NCBI GenBank assembly: GCA_944326255.1
Contig: CALVDG010000005.1
Span: 38,458 to 102,457 of the forward strand
Source of the DNA: an uncultured Bacteroidales bacterium
Lineage (GTDB): Bacteria; Bacteroidota; Bacteroidia; Bacteroidales; UBA932
Length of the DNA: 64,000 nt
Direction of reading: 5' to 3'
Part shown: positions 27,129 to 35,661 of the stretch, in pieces
Position numbering within the stretch: position 1 is the stretch's first letter
Layout: every line of letters begins with the position of its first letter
Notes under the pieces: generated by a model
Database searches by the model: none
What the model saw: the letters and a program-made list of their open reading frames with translations, nothing else
What the model was told of the DNA's origin: nothing
Program-made: the position numbers and the translations under genes

Positions 27129-28796
27129 TTGATGAGAAATTATTTTTCTGCATTCATATTTTCAATAGTTTTTGTTTTTACCGGGTGCAGGGAGCAGCGC
27201 GGCTCTCTGCCTCCGGTAATTGTGCTTGAACAGCAGCTATACGAGACAGTTGTCGGAGATCCGGTAACCGTTACACCCCAGTATGAGAACTGCGGGGACG
27301 GGACAGTGTACCTCTGGACCTGTGACGGGGAGACTCTGTCCACGGAGCCATCCCTGACATTTTCCCGGAATGTGCGGGGAGAATACTGGATACAGCTGAC
27401 TGTAGGCAATTCCGCCGGAGAGGACAGGGCAGAGATCCGTATCGACGTCTATGACATAGCTCCTCCCGAGATATCCTTGCCTGGAGCGGCTGCCGGATTC
27501 TCGGTCCTGAAAGATTCGTCCCTGGTGCTGGCTCCGGAAGTCCGGTCCGCTCTGCCTGTCACATATTCGTGGAGTATTGACGGGACGCTTGTCTCCGCTG
27601 ATTCTGTCCTGACATTCCCTACAGATGAGGCGGGACTGTTTGAGGTAAGCTTCAGCGCGGAGAACCGCGACGGAGCTGACGAGATAGAGTTTGCCGTAGA
27701 GGTGCTCAGTCCCGGGGATGCGTTCTCCTGGACATTTGACCGGACGGAATACGGCATAAGTTCCGGACGGAGCCTGCTGCTGAGGCCGCTGGATATCAAG
27801 TATCCTTTCGATGCCGTGTACACCTGGACCGTGGACGGAAGCGAGGTGCAGAGCGGTCAGGCACCGGAGTACGAGTTTGACATTACTTCCGAGGGCAGCC
27901 ATACCGTGAATGTGACCATGCGGAACTCCTATACCACTGCCTCGCAGGACCTGACGGTGATAGTTCTGCCTGCCGAGGGCACCTATTTCCGCCCTGCTGT
28001 CGGCTCCAGCAGTCCGCTGATCTCGCAAGTCTACGAATATACACCGGCTCCAGGCCAGTTCATCAACGAGGGCTATACCGCCACCACAATGCAGGAAGCC
28101 TGTGACTATGCCTTCCAGCGTCTGTCTGAAGGTCAGTTCGTATCGCTCGGAGCTTTCGGCGGCTATATCACCGTCGGCTTCGACCACAGCGTGGAAAGCG
28201 GCGGTGAGGGAGTCCTGGACCTGCAGATTACTGGCAACGCCCATAGTTCATCCTCAGAGCCCGGCATCATCTGGGTCAGTCAAGACGAGAACGGTAACAG
28301 CCTGCCCGACGACACATGGTATGAGCTGCGCGGCTCTGAATACGGCAAGCCGGAGACCTGGCAGGACTATGCAGTCACCTATTACAGACCTGCTGAGAAC
28401 GGGATGAGCGTCGAATGGACAGACAACCGCGGAGGCTCAGGAACTATAGACTACCTTCCGGCCTACCATCATCAGGACACCTATTACCCGGCGTGGATTA
28501 CCGCTGACAGATATACTCTGCGCGGCACCCGCCTCGAAGACCGTCTTGAAGACCAGAACGGCAACGGCTCGCTGTGGATAGGACATCCGTTTGACTGGGG
28601 CTATGCCGACAACTGGAGTGCAACAGACCCCGACATCGACAAGTTCAGCATATCCAATGCAGTGCGTTGGGACGGAGAACCGGCCGGCCTGAAATACATC
28701 GACTTTGTCAAGATCCAGTGCGGTGTCCAGGCCAAGGGCGGCTGGACCGGCGAGCAGTCCACCGAACTCACCCTCATCCGCGACCTGCATCTGTAA
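27129..28796 (+). CDS. PKD-repeat cell-surface lipoprotein of the B12 locus
   Basis: A 555-residue lipoprotein (FVFTGC, Cys20) that starts 7 bp after the previous gene. It has about three PKD/Ig-like repeats: 30-110 (TVTPQYENCGDGTVYLWTCD), 115-200 (LPVTYSWSIDG) and 205-285 (YPFDAVYTWTVDG). A C-terminal domain of about 260 residues follows, containing GFDHSVESGGEGVLDLQITG, GIIWVSQDENGNSLPDDTWY and FDWGYADNW. Proteins with this C-terminal region are annotated only as cell surface proteins. Its place in the riboswitch operon suggests a part in B12 capture. The first PKD repeat resembles that of the upstream protein, suggesting duplication. Confidence 0.7.
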   Translation: MMRNYFSAFIFSIVFVFTGCREQRGSLPPVIVLEQQLYETVVGDPVTVTPQYENCGDGTVYLWTCDGETLSTEPSLTFSRNVRGEYWIQLTVGNSAGEDRAEIRIDVYDIAPPEISLPGAAAGFSVLKDSSLVLAPEVRSALPVTYSWSIDGTLVSADSVLTFPTDEAGLFEVSFSAENRDGADEIEFAVEVLSPGDAFSWTFDRTEYGISSGRSLLLRPLDIKYPFDAVYTWTVDGSEVQSGQAPEYEFDITSEGSHTVNVTMRNSYTTASQDLTVIVLPAEGTYFRPAVGSSSPLISQVYEYTPAPGQFINEGYTATTMQEACDYAFQRLSEGQFVSLGAFGGYITVGFDHSVESGGEGVLDLQITGNAHSSSSEPGIIWVSQDENGNSLPDDTWYELRGSEYGKPETWQDYAVTYYRPAENGMSVEWTDNRGGSGTIDYLPAYHHQDTYYPAWITADRYTLRGTRLEDRLEDQNGNGSLWIGHPFDWGYADNWSATDPDIDKFSISNAVRWDGEPAGLKYIDFVKIQCGVQAKGGWTGEQSTELTLIRDLHL

Positions 28797-28799
28797 CAT

Positions 28800-28832
28800 A
28801 AAAGCAATGTGCAATTTTTGCACTTTGCTTTT
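28800..28832. terminator. terminator between the B12 operon and the Rpn gene
   Basis: AAAAGCAATGTGCAA and TTGCACTTTGCTTTT pair with one mismatch around a TTT loop. A and T runs at both ends make it suitable for both converging transcripts. It lies 3 bp after the PKD gene and 5 bp from the Rpn gene stop. Confidence 0.9.
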
Positions 28833-28837
28833 GAAAT

Positions 28838-29749
28838 CTAGACAGCAGGCAATTCAGCAATCTCGTCAGATGTCATGCCTACTATCTGTGCTATCGATTC
28901 TGTTGGAATGCCGGCTCGTTTCATATTCTCCGCTATCTTCAGGCGCTCTTGCTGTATGCCCTGCTGCAAACCTTGCTGGAGACCTTGCTGGATGCCTTCT
29001 TGAATACCTTTTTGAAGACCTTTTCTCGTAGCCTCCCTTACAGCTCCGTTGATCAATGTCCTTGAGGTGCTGACCATATCCCAGAACCTGTCATAGAGAA
29101 GCAGCTGCTGGTCTGTGAAAGCACCCTCCTCCAGTTGCTTCACGGCCTTGCGTATCACCGGAACAGCCATCAGTTCTTTAGGAGCCTCGCGCGTCTTGGC
29201 ATTGATTTCGGTCAGGAAGCGCAGCCACAGTACCTGCATCTTCTTATCGCTGTAAGTCTGAGGATTGAACTTAGGCAGCTCTATGAAGATAAACCGTAGG
29301 CCGTCTATGACCTCATCGGTCTCCTCTATTGCAACTATACGGTAGTCATGGTAATAACTCTTACTGTCGCAGTAGACATCGTTCACTATATTCAGCGAGT
29401 ACACCGGCTGGAGAAGTTCATACTCCTCGCCCGTCTCCAGCTGGCTCACATATGCCTTGGAGGCGTTGAACAGCACCCGCTGCTTGAACGCCGAGGTCCA
29501 CATCATCTGCATCTCCACCACGAACTGCCGACCCCTTGCGTCCCTGCAGCGAAGGTCCACCACGCTGTACTTCTTCAGCGGGTTACGGGGCATCAGCTCA
29601 GGGTCCAGATATTCCAATACTTCCTTAATCTCCTCCTCCGGTGAATCGAAGGGCAACAGAGCATTCAGGAAACTGACAACCAGGTCCCGGTGCTCACCGA
29701 ACACTTTCTTGAATGTAAGGTCGGCCTTTGGATCCAAATACTTGCTCAT
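28838..29749 (-). CDS. Rpn-family PD-(D/E)XK nuclease / transposase-like protein
   Basis: A 303-residue protein starting KYLDPKADLTFKKVFGEHRD, the typical opening of the Rpn/PD-(D/E)XK transposase-like family. The active site reads YSVVDLRCRDARGRQFVVEM: Asp in VVDL, then E in VVEMQ. DPELMPRNPLKKYSVVDL and YVSQLETGEEYELLQPVYSL are family blocks. Near the C-terminus (about 245-270) lie tandem KGIQEGIQQGLQQGLQQGIQ units coded by 12-bp repeats, likely coiled coil. Rpn proteins promote RecA-independent recombination in E. coli; the role here is unknown. Confidence 0.88.
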   Translation of the reverse strand: MSKYLDPKADLTFKKVFGEHRDLVVSFLNALLPFDSPEEEIKEVLEYLDPELMPRNPLKKYSVVDLRCRDARGRQFVVEMQMMWTSAFKQRVLFNASKAYVSQLETGEEYELLQPVYSLNIVNDVYCDSKSYYHDYRIVAIEETDEVIDGLRFIFIELPKFNPQTYSDKKMQVLWLRFLTEINAKTREAPKELMAVPVIRKAVKQLEEGAFTDQQLLLYDRFWDMVSTSRTLINGAVREATRKGLQKGIQEGIQQGLQQGLQQGIQQERLKIAENMKRAGIPTESIAQIVGMTSDEIAELPAV

Positions 29750-29777
29750 CTTTAGAAAATTTATTGGTTAACGGAAG

Positions 29778-29809
29778 CAAATATATGGAAAATCCGACAG
29801 CTTCGACAA
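29778..29809 (-). promoter_or_regulatory. promoter of the Rpn gene
   Basis: On the minus strand TTG (29807-29809), 21 nt, TATATTTG (29778-29785). The ATG is 29 bp downstream. Confidence 0.7.
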
Positions 29810-29833
29810 TATTTTTGCTGCTGAGTATCATTA

Positions 29834-29881
29834 TTTTACGGAAATGGTAAAAACTGCAGCGGTTTTACCATTTCTGTAAAA
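29834..29881. terminator. near-perfect 19-bp inverted repeat after the fucosidase
   Basis: TTTTACGGAAATGGTAAAA and TTTTACCATTTCTGTAAAA pair at 18 of 19 positions around a 10-nt loop. It lies 8 bp beyond the fucosidase stop on the minus strand, so termination is the simplest reading. The stem is AT-rich with no long U tract, so a protein-binding site or RNA-stabilising hairpin is possible. Confidence 0.6.
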
Positions 29882-29889
29882 AATCATCA

Positions 29890-31236
29890 TTATCTGAAGG
29901 TGACTTCGATGATGTAGTCGGGGGTATCGGAGGGCATGTCGGAGGGAAGGGTGACGAAGATACCTTCCTTGTACTGCTTGAAGGCCAGCTTCACATCTGA
30001 GGAGCCGAACGGAGTGACGGAGGCGACTTTCCGGCCGTCCTTGTAGGGCACGTAGATCTGGCCGTCGGGTACGTTCTTGAATGCATCCTCAGGGAATACA
30101 TGCAGCCACATCTTGTTGTCCTTGTGGGTGGTCACGCCCCATGGCTGGGGTTTCACCATGGTGCTGCGGGTACCGTAGATGGTCTCGCCGTTGACTGCGA
30201 GCCACTCGCCCATAGCGGCTAAGCGTTCCAGAGCCGCGGCAGGGATATTGCCGTCAGGCTGAGGACCGACGTTGAGCAGCAGGTTGGCATCACGGCCGGC
30301 GGTGGAGACGAGGTAGCGTATCAGCTCATCCACGCTCTTGTAATTCTGGTCGCGCATACGGTAGCCCCAGGAGCCGTTCATGGTCTGGCAGGTCTCCAAA
30401 GGAAGGATCGTGCTGACTCCGCCGCTGTGCCATCCGGCTGTATTCTCCCCCGGGATGTCGCGCTCGAATATCTGGATGTCCTCGCCGGGATAGGGAGTGA
30501 TATGATGGTTGTTGCCGATCAGGCACCCGGGCTGGAGCTCATGAATCAGCGGATAGAGCTCGTAGTAACGGTAGTCAAGGGGCTGCTCCCACTCCTCATG
30601 GTCCCAGTTGCCGTCGAACCAGATGCAGCCCACCTTGCCGTAACGGGTCAGCAGCTCGGTCAGCTGGCACTTCATGAAGTCAAAATACGTATCCGGGTCG
30701 GTGGCCTCGGGCCGTCCGGTCTCCTGTCCGGTACGTCCGCGCGGCGCATCGGTGCGGCCCCAGTCTATCAGCGAGTAGTAGAAATGCAGAGGCATGTCCT
30801 GACGCTCGCACTCGGCGGCCAGCTCGGCTATGATGTCGCGCTTGAACGGAGTGGCATCCATGATGTCGTAGTCCGTGCATTTGCTGTCGAACATCGAGAA
30901 TCCGTCGTGGTGACGGGTAGTGATGCAGATATACCTGGCTCCTGAGGCTTTGATGGCGCTCACCCACTCGGCTGCGTCGAAATCGGCGGGATAGAAGCCC
31001 CCGGCCATCTTGCTGTACTCCTCGTGGGTCAGTCCGTTGTAGTTCAAGGCCCACTCGCCCTGGCCGTACATGGAGTAAATACCCCAGTGGATGAAAATTC
31101 CGAAACGGTTCTCACGGAACTGCTCCTGCGACTGAACGATCTCAGGCGAGGGCTGATAATCCTCCTGCGCCGTGGCAGGAGAGGCGGCAGCTGCCAGCAG
31201 TGTTGCCGCTAAAATACTTTTTACAATACGTTTCAT
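29890..31236 (-). CDS. alpha-L-fucosidase, GH29
   Basis: A 448-residue exported glycosidase. Signal peptide with ASPATAQ then ED (cleavage after about residue 24). The GH29 catalytic barrel is visible: RFGIFIHWGIYSMYGQGEW, YICITTRHHDGFSMFDSK, and VGCIWFDGNWD with the probable nucleophile Asp208. LLNVGPQPDGNIP is another GH29 marker. A C-terminal beta domain follows. It would remove fucose from host or plant glycans in the periplasm. It starts 11 bp after the restriction endonuclease gene on the same strand, with no promoter between. Confidence 0.93.
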   Translation of the reverse strand: MKRIVKSILAATLLAAAASPATAQEDYQPSPEIVQSQEQFRENRFGIFIHWGIYSMYGQGEWALNYNGLTHEEYSKMAGGFYPADFDAAEWVSAIKASGARYICITTRHHDGFSMFDSKCTDYDIMDATPFKRDIIAELAAECERQDMPLHFYYSLIDWGRTDAPRGRTGQETGRPEATDPDTYFDFMKCQLTELLTRYGKVGCIWFDGNWDHEEWEQPLDYRYYELYPLIHELQPGCLIGNNHHITPYPGEDIQIFERDIPGENTAGWHSGGVSTILPLETCQTMNGSWGYRMRDQNYKSVDELIRYLVSTAGRDANLLLNVGPQPDGNIPAAALERLAAMGEWLAVNGETIYGTRSTMVKPQPWGVTTHKDNKMWLHVFPEDAFKNVPDGQIYVPYKDGRKVASVTPFGSSDVKLAFKQYKEGIFVTLPSDMPSDTPDYIIEVTFR

Positions 31237-31247
31237 ATAATAACAAT

Positions 31248-32135
31248 TTAGATTTCAGGATTCCAAGTTGAATCAAGCCATTGACGCTGAGTCAACCATT
31301 GTCTGCCGGCCTTCACTGCGTGGTCTTTAAGCTTTTTAAAAGTGATGTCAGTCCTATATATTCTGCCTGTTTCCTTTTCCGATGTGAAAACATACAGACC
31401 GTGCCAGCCATTAGTGCGGTGTTCAGTTCCGCCGCCGTTAACCATAGAAATAAATTTAGGCATTTTAAGAAAACTACCGTCCAATACTATAGCAATACTC
31501 CAGAAAAATGCTCCCATTGCATCTATTGAAGGCTCTCTGTCGCGGGTAACTCTGTCCCTAATGCTAGTTTTGCACTGAATGCAGCCAAAACAATAACTTT
31601 TGTTGTTATGTTCAGTTATTGCGTACAGATCAAAGACACTTTCATCCACCCTTTTCCTTAGCCATTCCAAGTCCCTCTTTTCATTTGCAAGAATATGTCC
31701 ATCAAGCATCTTGGTCAAATCTCTCTGCAGTACAAAGTTTATATTTTCTTTTTGAAGTACCTCTGCCGATATGTCTTTTATCATTTCCTCAAATGCATGT
31801 CCACTGGATTTCTTCCAACTTTGATCGGCACTGATTACATTAGTTATTGTCCGTATGTCCTCAACGCCGCTCTTCCTATGTACATGGGCTCCATAAATGG
31901 ACTTCCATACCGATGCAGGGTCAGAGTCCGGATACGATTCAAGACTGCTTATAATTGAATGTTTGATTGCATATTTCTGAGCGATGGCCTCAAATGCTTC
32001 CAGTTTGTTTTTGGGAGTTTGTTCCAAATTTGTCCCGTTTTCAGCAAGGAGGCTTTCCAGTAGCTGATTATACGCATCAGTGTACACTTCTTTACAGAAT
32101 TCTCCAACTTGTTTTTCTTTCATCCCTTCTTTCAT
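31248..32135 (-). CDS. type II restriction endonuclease, probable
   Basis: A 295-residue protein with no family match I can assert. It overlaps the C5-methyltransferase stop by 4 bp (ATGA), the usual place for the partner nuclease. Possible PD-(D/E)XK residues are E116/E117 in SSGHAFEEMIKD, D169 in SVFDLYAI and the Q187-C188-K189 strand in FGCIQCKTSIRDR. It might belong to a CCGG-type nuclease group such as BsaWI, but this is a guess. Coding sequence is clearly AT-richer than the flanking genes, which points to horizontal transfer with the methylase. Confidence 0.75.
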   Translation of the reverse strand: MKEGMKEKQVGEFCKEVYTDAYNQLLESLLAENGTNLEQTPKNKLEAFEAIAQKYAIKHSIISSLESYPDSDPASVWKSIYGAHVHRKSGVEDIRTITNVISADQSWKKSSGHAFEEMIKDISAEVLQKENINFVLQRDLTKMLDGHILANEKRDLEWLRKRVDESVFDLYAITEHNNKSYCFGCIQCKTSIRDRVTRDREPSIDAMGAFFWSIAIVLDGSFLKMPKFISMVNGGGTEHRTNGWHGLYVFTSEKETGRIYRTDITFKKLKDHAVKAGRQWLTQRQWLDSTWNPEI

Positions 32136-33325
32136 AATCTGTATTTATTTAAAATTGATTTGATATTCTCTCCCCATGCGTATGCCAGCAATGGCGGAAC
32201 AGCGTCTCCGATCTGTTCGTATTTATCCTGTACTTCTCTGTTTATATGAGGCACAATATATGGTCCGCCTGTAAAATTGTAGGAATCAGGAAATGACTGC
32301 AGCCGCGCACATTCCCTGACAGTGAGTGCCCTGTTGGAGTCAGGATGGATAAATTCATCCAGACAATGACTGGTTACTGTGGGAGCCGGTTCATCCGATA
32401 CGAGTCTGTAATTACGTTTGATGAACATTTTTTTAGGCAATATGCGCTGTTCCTGCAGATTCTGTCTTTCCTTGCCCTGATATTTCTCAAACAGTGTCTT
32501 AAGGCTTTCTCCTTGTTGTATAAGTGCAAATCTTTTCAATGTGCATTCACGGTGCTTCATCGGAAGGTGATTCAGAATGCCCCTGTCGTAGTGCAAGTTC
32601 TGTCTGCTCCAGAACTTGTCATTCTTCATCAGTAAAGAGTAATCTGATTCACAGGAAAGGTATTCAGTCTGTTCTTCATTGCTGTTTGCCACTACATCTG
32701 GAAGACCGCAAAGAGCTTCCTGTACCGTGACGGTATGCCTGTCTGTCTCCTCTTGAGGAACGGTCAGTTCCCATGTCCCGTCCTTTGCGGCCAGTATAAA
32801 AAAACGTCTTCTATGCTGTGGGACTCCGAAAGAAGCCGCATCCAGTATTACTTCTACAAAATTGCCGTATCCGGCTTCGCGCAGCTCCTCTTTCAACAGA
32901 GTAATAACCAGTTTTTCTGATGATTTGTCTATCTTCTTGCTGGTTATCCCAGGCACATTTTCAAAAAGAATCAACTTAGCCCTGCAAATCTGAGCTATTC
33001 TTATTCCCTCCCGGAACAGTACCTGGCGGTCATCATAAAAAGACCTGGAAGAATTACCGGCTGTGGAGAATGTCTCGCATGGCATCCCGGACGTTACCAG
33101 ATCAACTCCCTCATCAGGTATGTACGGCAATATATCGTCAGCCTGTACTTTCCTTATGTCATTGCATATCATGTGAACGTCAGGATGATTGTGGGAATAT
33201 GTGTCACAGCAACTGCGTATGTATTCAACGGCTACTTTTGTGTTAAAACCACTGGCTGTCAGTCCGGTGCAGAAACCACCCGGCCCGGCGAAACAGTCTA
33301 CGTGTGTATATTTTGTATTCTTCAT
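32132..33325 (-). CDS. DNA (cytosine-5)-methyltransferase
   Basis: A 397-residue type II methylase. The start at ATG 33323-33325 gives MKNTKYTHVDCFAGPGGFCT; the longer open frame upstream only reads the thiL gene out of frame. C5 motifs in order: I FAGPGGFCTGL (11-21), IV SGMPCETFS with catalytic Cys83, VI FENVPGI (121-127), VIII QHRRRFFIL, a recognition region, IX RALTVRECARLQSFPDSYNF, X QIGDAVPPLLA. It presumably protects the site cut by the adjacent nuclease. It begins 7 bp after the thiL stop and is AT-rich relative to neighbours. Confidence 0.93.
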   Translation of the reverse strand: MKNTKYTHVDCFAGPGGFCTGLTASGFNTKVAVEYIRSCCDTYSHNHPDVHMICNDIRKVQADDILPYIPDEGVDLVTSGMPCETFSTAGNSSRSFYDDRQVLFREGIRIAQICRAKLILFENVPGITSKKIDKSSEKLVITLLKEELREAGYGNFVEVILDAASFGVPQHRRRFFILAAKDGTWELTVPQEETDRHTVTVQEALCGLPDVVANSNEEQTEYLSCESDYSLLMKNDKFWSRQNLHYDRGILNHLPMKHRECTLKRFALIQQGESLKTLFEKYQGKERQNLQEQRILPKKMFIKRNYRLVSDEPAPTVTSHCLDEFIHPDSNRALTVRECARLQSFPDSYNFTGGPYIVPHINREVQDKYEQIGDAVPPLLAYAWGENIKSILNKYRL

Positions 33326-33332
33326 AATCTTC

Positions 33333-34337
33333 TTATTGTTCGTAGCCTTGGGCGTGGATGCCGATTTCGGCTCCTTCGGGGGTGACGAGGACTTCGCCCA
33401 CGTCGGAGTGGGCGAGGTGGCCGATGATGTCCCAGTCCTGGAAGTCGCGGCGCAGCGTCTCGTGGAACTCCAGGGGGACAATGTACAGGAGGCGGTAGTC
33501 GTCCCCGCCGTTGACAGCAGCTGTGACAGGATCAAGGTTAAGTTCCTGTGCCATCTCGAATGTCTTGGAGGCAATGGGAATCCTGCCTATGTAAATCTTG
33601 ACCCCGAGGCCTGTATCGGTGGCAATGCGTTTGGCGGCGTCACCGAGTCCGCGGCTGACGAAATACCCTCCGCAGGGGATGATTCCGGCCTCCGAGAAAC
33701 GTCCGGGGATATCCGGCTTGAGATACGGACTGAGGTATTCGCCTACGATGTATTTGTACTGGGACAGATCAGGCTGCTTGGGAGCCGCACCGGTGGGAGT
33801 GCCCTGAAAAGCGGCTTTCTCCCTTTCCAGTACGTGCAGTCCCATGTATGCCGCCCCGAGATCTCCGCTGAGCACCAGAAGGTCTTTCGACTGAGCCTTC
33901 TTCCGCTTTTCAGTCACCTCCTTAGCGGCAGAGCCCCAGGCCGCGATGCTCACCACCATTCCGGCCGCCGAGGGAATCAAGTCCAGGGCCAGATGCTCCG
34001 CACCGTGTTCCTTGGCTGCAGCTGTGATGCCTTCCCAGAGATCCTGTACGTCCTCAACTGAGAAACGGTTTGACAGGGCAACTGTAACGTCCAGTCCCAT
34101 AGGAGAGCTGAAACGGGCGTACAGCTCTCCTATGACGTTCAGGGCGAGTTTGTGCCCCAGATGCCGCAGAGGATTGTATGTCAGGTCGAAATCCACCTTT
34201 TCCATAAACACCTTGTGGACAGTGCTGAAGTCCCCGTCACCGGAGAATGCGCTGCCCCGCTCATTTGCCCGTCCGCAGCCCTCGAAGAGCTGCGACAGGA
34301 GGGCCTCCTTGCCTATAGAAGATATTTCCGTAGCCAT
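33333..34337 (-). CDS. thiL: thiamine-monophosphate kinase-like (ThiL/AIR synthase fold)
   Basis: The protein shows the PurM/ThiL pattern: early Asp-rich loop FSGDGDFSTVHKVFMEKVDF, LALNVIGELYARFSSPMGLD, KDLLVLSGDLGAAYMGL, and NGGDDYRLLYIVPLE, close to ThiL GGEDYELLF. ThiL makes thiamine diphosphate from thiamine phosphate. Several positions differ from E. coli, so AIR-synthase-related is the safer description. ATG 34335-34337 (MATEISSIGKEALL) is chosen because the upstream TTG start would lie inside the -7 promoter box. The restriction-modification genes follow at once. Confidence 0.75.
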   Translation of the reverse strand: MATEISSIGKEALLSQLFEGCGRANERGSAFSGDGDFSTVHKVFMEKVDFDLTYNPLRHLGHKLALNVIGELYARFSSPMGLDVTVALSNRFSVEDVQDLWEGITAAAKEHGAEHLALDLIPSAAGMVVSIAAWGSAAKEVTEKRKKAQSKDLLVLSGDLGAAYMGLHVLEREKAAFQGTPTGAAPKQPDLSQYKYIVGEYLSPYLKPDIPGRFSEAGIIPCGGYFVSRGLGDAAKRIATDTGLGVKIYIGRIPIASKTFEMAQELNLDPVTAAVNGGDDYRLLYIVPLEFHETLRRDFQDWDIIGHLAHSDVGEVLVTPEGAEIGIHAQGYEQ

Positions 34338-34355
34338 ATTTTTCAGATTGAAAGC

Positions 34356-34363
34356 CAAAGATA
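34356..34363 (-). promoter_or_regulatory. -7 element before thiL
   Basis: TATCTTTG on the minus strand, 18 bp upstream of ATG 34337. No clear -33 element. It excludes the upstream TTG (34356-34358) as translation start. Confidence 0.55.
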
Positions 34364-34399
34364 CATCTTTTTTTTAACAGAAGCCGGGCAAAAATTTTC

Positions 34400-34407
34400 T
34401 ATATTTG
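34400..34407 (+). promoter_or_regulatory. -7 element before the TlpA-like gene
   Basis: TATATTTG, 24 bp before ATG 34432. The -33 region lacks TTTG. It also lies inside the longer upstream-open frame, supporting the later start. Confidence 0.5.
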
Positions 34408-34431
34408 GCAAAATTTAAAATTCATTTTTCT

Positions 34432-35661
34432 ATGAAAAATCCTGTTCAATTATTTTTCGTCGTCGCTGCTGCTGTATTCTTGGCAACCGCATGTCAGAAC
34501 TCTAAGGTATATACTGTCAGCGTCAGTGGCGAGGGCCTTTATTTCTATCCGGACAGCTCCAGAATGCTCGTATTTTCCGACCACGCTGACTTCAGGTATG
34601 ACAAGCCTGTCGCAGACGGATACATAACGGACGGACGTTTCAGTCTGTCCTTTCAGGATTCGATAACAAGAGTGTATGAAATGGTTGTAGAAAGTGATAT
34701 CCTGACCGGCTCCTTCATGACTTATTCGTTCTTCTCGGACAGAGAACCCCTGCATTTTACTTTCAGTGAAAAATATGGAACGCCGCGCGCGGAAGTGACC
34801 GGCAGCCCCGATAACGAAGAGCTGTATCTCTACAGAAACAAAAGTGCCGAGACCTATGAGGCCGTAGACAGCATGTCCTATGAACTGACAAAATGGAGAG
34901 TTTCAAAATACGGTGAAGGCGGTTATCCCGAAGAAGGTACTGAGGACTATGCCTTCATGCTAGCCGCTTTCAACAGCATGAATGAGATGCACGCCAGGAT
35001 TACAGAAGAGTCCGGATACGACAAGTGGCTGGATGACAGAATACGGAACCATAAGTCCCTCGCAGGCCTTCAGAAGGTCTGCTCAAAGCTCAATTCATCC
35101 ATTCAGATGATGAATCTGATCGGTCAGGCAACCGTGGATCAGGCTTCTCTCAAACTCTATTACGAATATCGCGAACTCTATCCGGACAGCTGGCTGGTTC
35201 AGCAGACAGATGCAGCTCTGGCCACCATCGAAAGCCTCAAGCCGGGAATGCCGGCTCCGGATTTCAGCGCACCGGCTCTGGACGGTGAGAGATATTCGCT
35301 TTCGGAATTGATAGAGGGCCGGATAGCCGTGCTGGACTGCTGGGCATCATGGTGCCGCCCGTGCAGGGAACACTCCATAGAACTCATTCCGCTGTACGAA
35401 GAATACAAAGATAAAGGATTCACCGTGGTAGGAGTGGCACGGGAGTTTGAGTCTCTGGACGACATGCGTCATGCCATAGAGAGCGACGGTTATCCGTGGA
35501 TCCAGCTCTACGACCTGGACGGTGCGGAGGACATTTGGAACCTGTATTCATTATCCATTGGAGGCGGAGGTATATTCCTGATAGACAGTGACGGCAGGAT
35601 AGTCGAGAAAGTCAAGGACATCGCTTCCGTCAAGGCATATCTCCAGCAGCACCTTGACTGA
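34432..35661 (+). CDS. TlpA-like thioredoxin-fold lipoprotein
   Basis: About 409 residues. ATG 34432 gives a lipoprotein signal MKNPVQLFFVVAAAVFLATA followed by Cys21. Residues 22-270 form a DUF4369-type N-terminal region (YLYRNKSAETYEAVDSMSYE) often found in Bacteroidota AhpC/TlpA proteins. The C-terminal thioredoxin domain has PGMPAPDFSAPALDGERYSL and the active site CWASWCRPCREHS. It is probably a periplasmic disulfide reductase, membrane-anchored; the partner protein is unknown. It is transcribed alone and ends in a hairpin. Confidence 0.87.
   Translation: MKNPVQLFFVVAAAVFLATACQNSKVYTVSVSGEGLYFYPDSSRMLVFSDHADFRYDKPVADGYITDGRFSLSFQDSITRVYEMVVESDILTGSFMTYSFFSDREPLHFTFSEKYGTPRAEVTGSPDNEELYLYRNKSAETYEAVDSMSYELTKWRVSKYGEGGYPEEGTEDYAFMLAAFNSMNEMHARITEESGYDKWLDDRIRNHKSLAGLQKVCSKLNSSIQMMNLIGQATVDQASLKLYYEYRELYPDSWLVQQTDAALATIESLKPGMPAPDFSAPALDGERYSLSELIEGRIAVLDCWASWCRPCREHSIELIPLYEEYKDKGFTVVGVAREFESLDDMRHAIESDGYPWIQLYDLDGAEDIWNLYSLSIGGGGIFLIDSDGRIVEKVKDIASVKAYLQQHLD

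Noticed and set aside
28935..29025. Short direct repeats as a CRISPR array
   Set aside because: 12-bp in-frame coding repeats without spacers.
33326..33574. N-terminal extension of the C5-methyltransferase frame
   Set aside because: It reads the thiL-like gene in another frame, is Ser/Thr/Pro-rich without family similarity, and the methylase proper begins MKNTKYTHVDCFAGPG.
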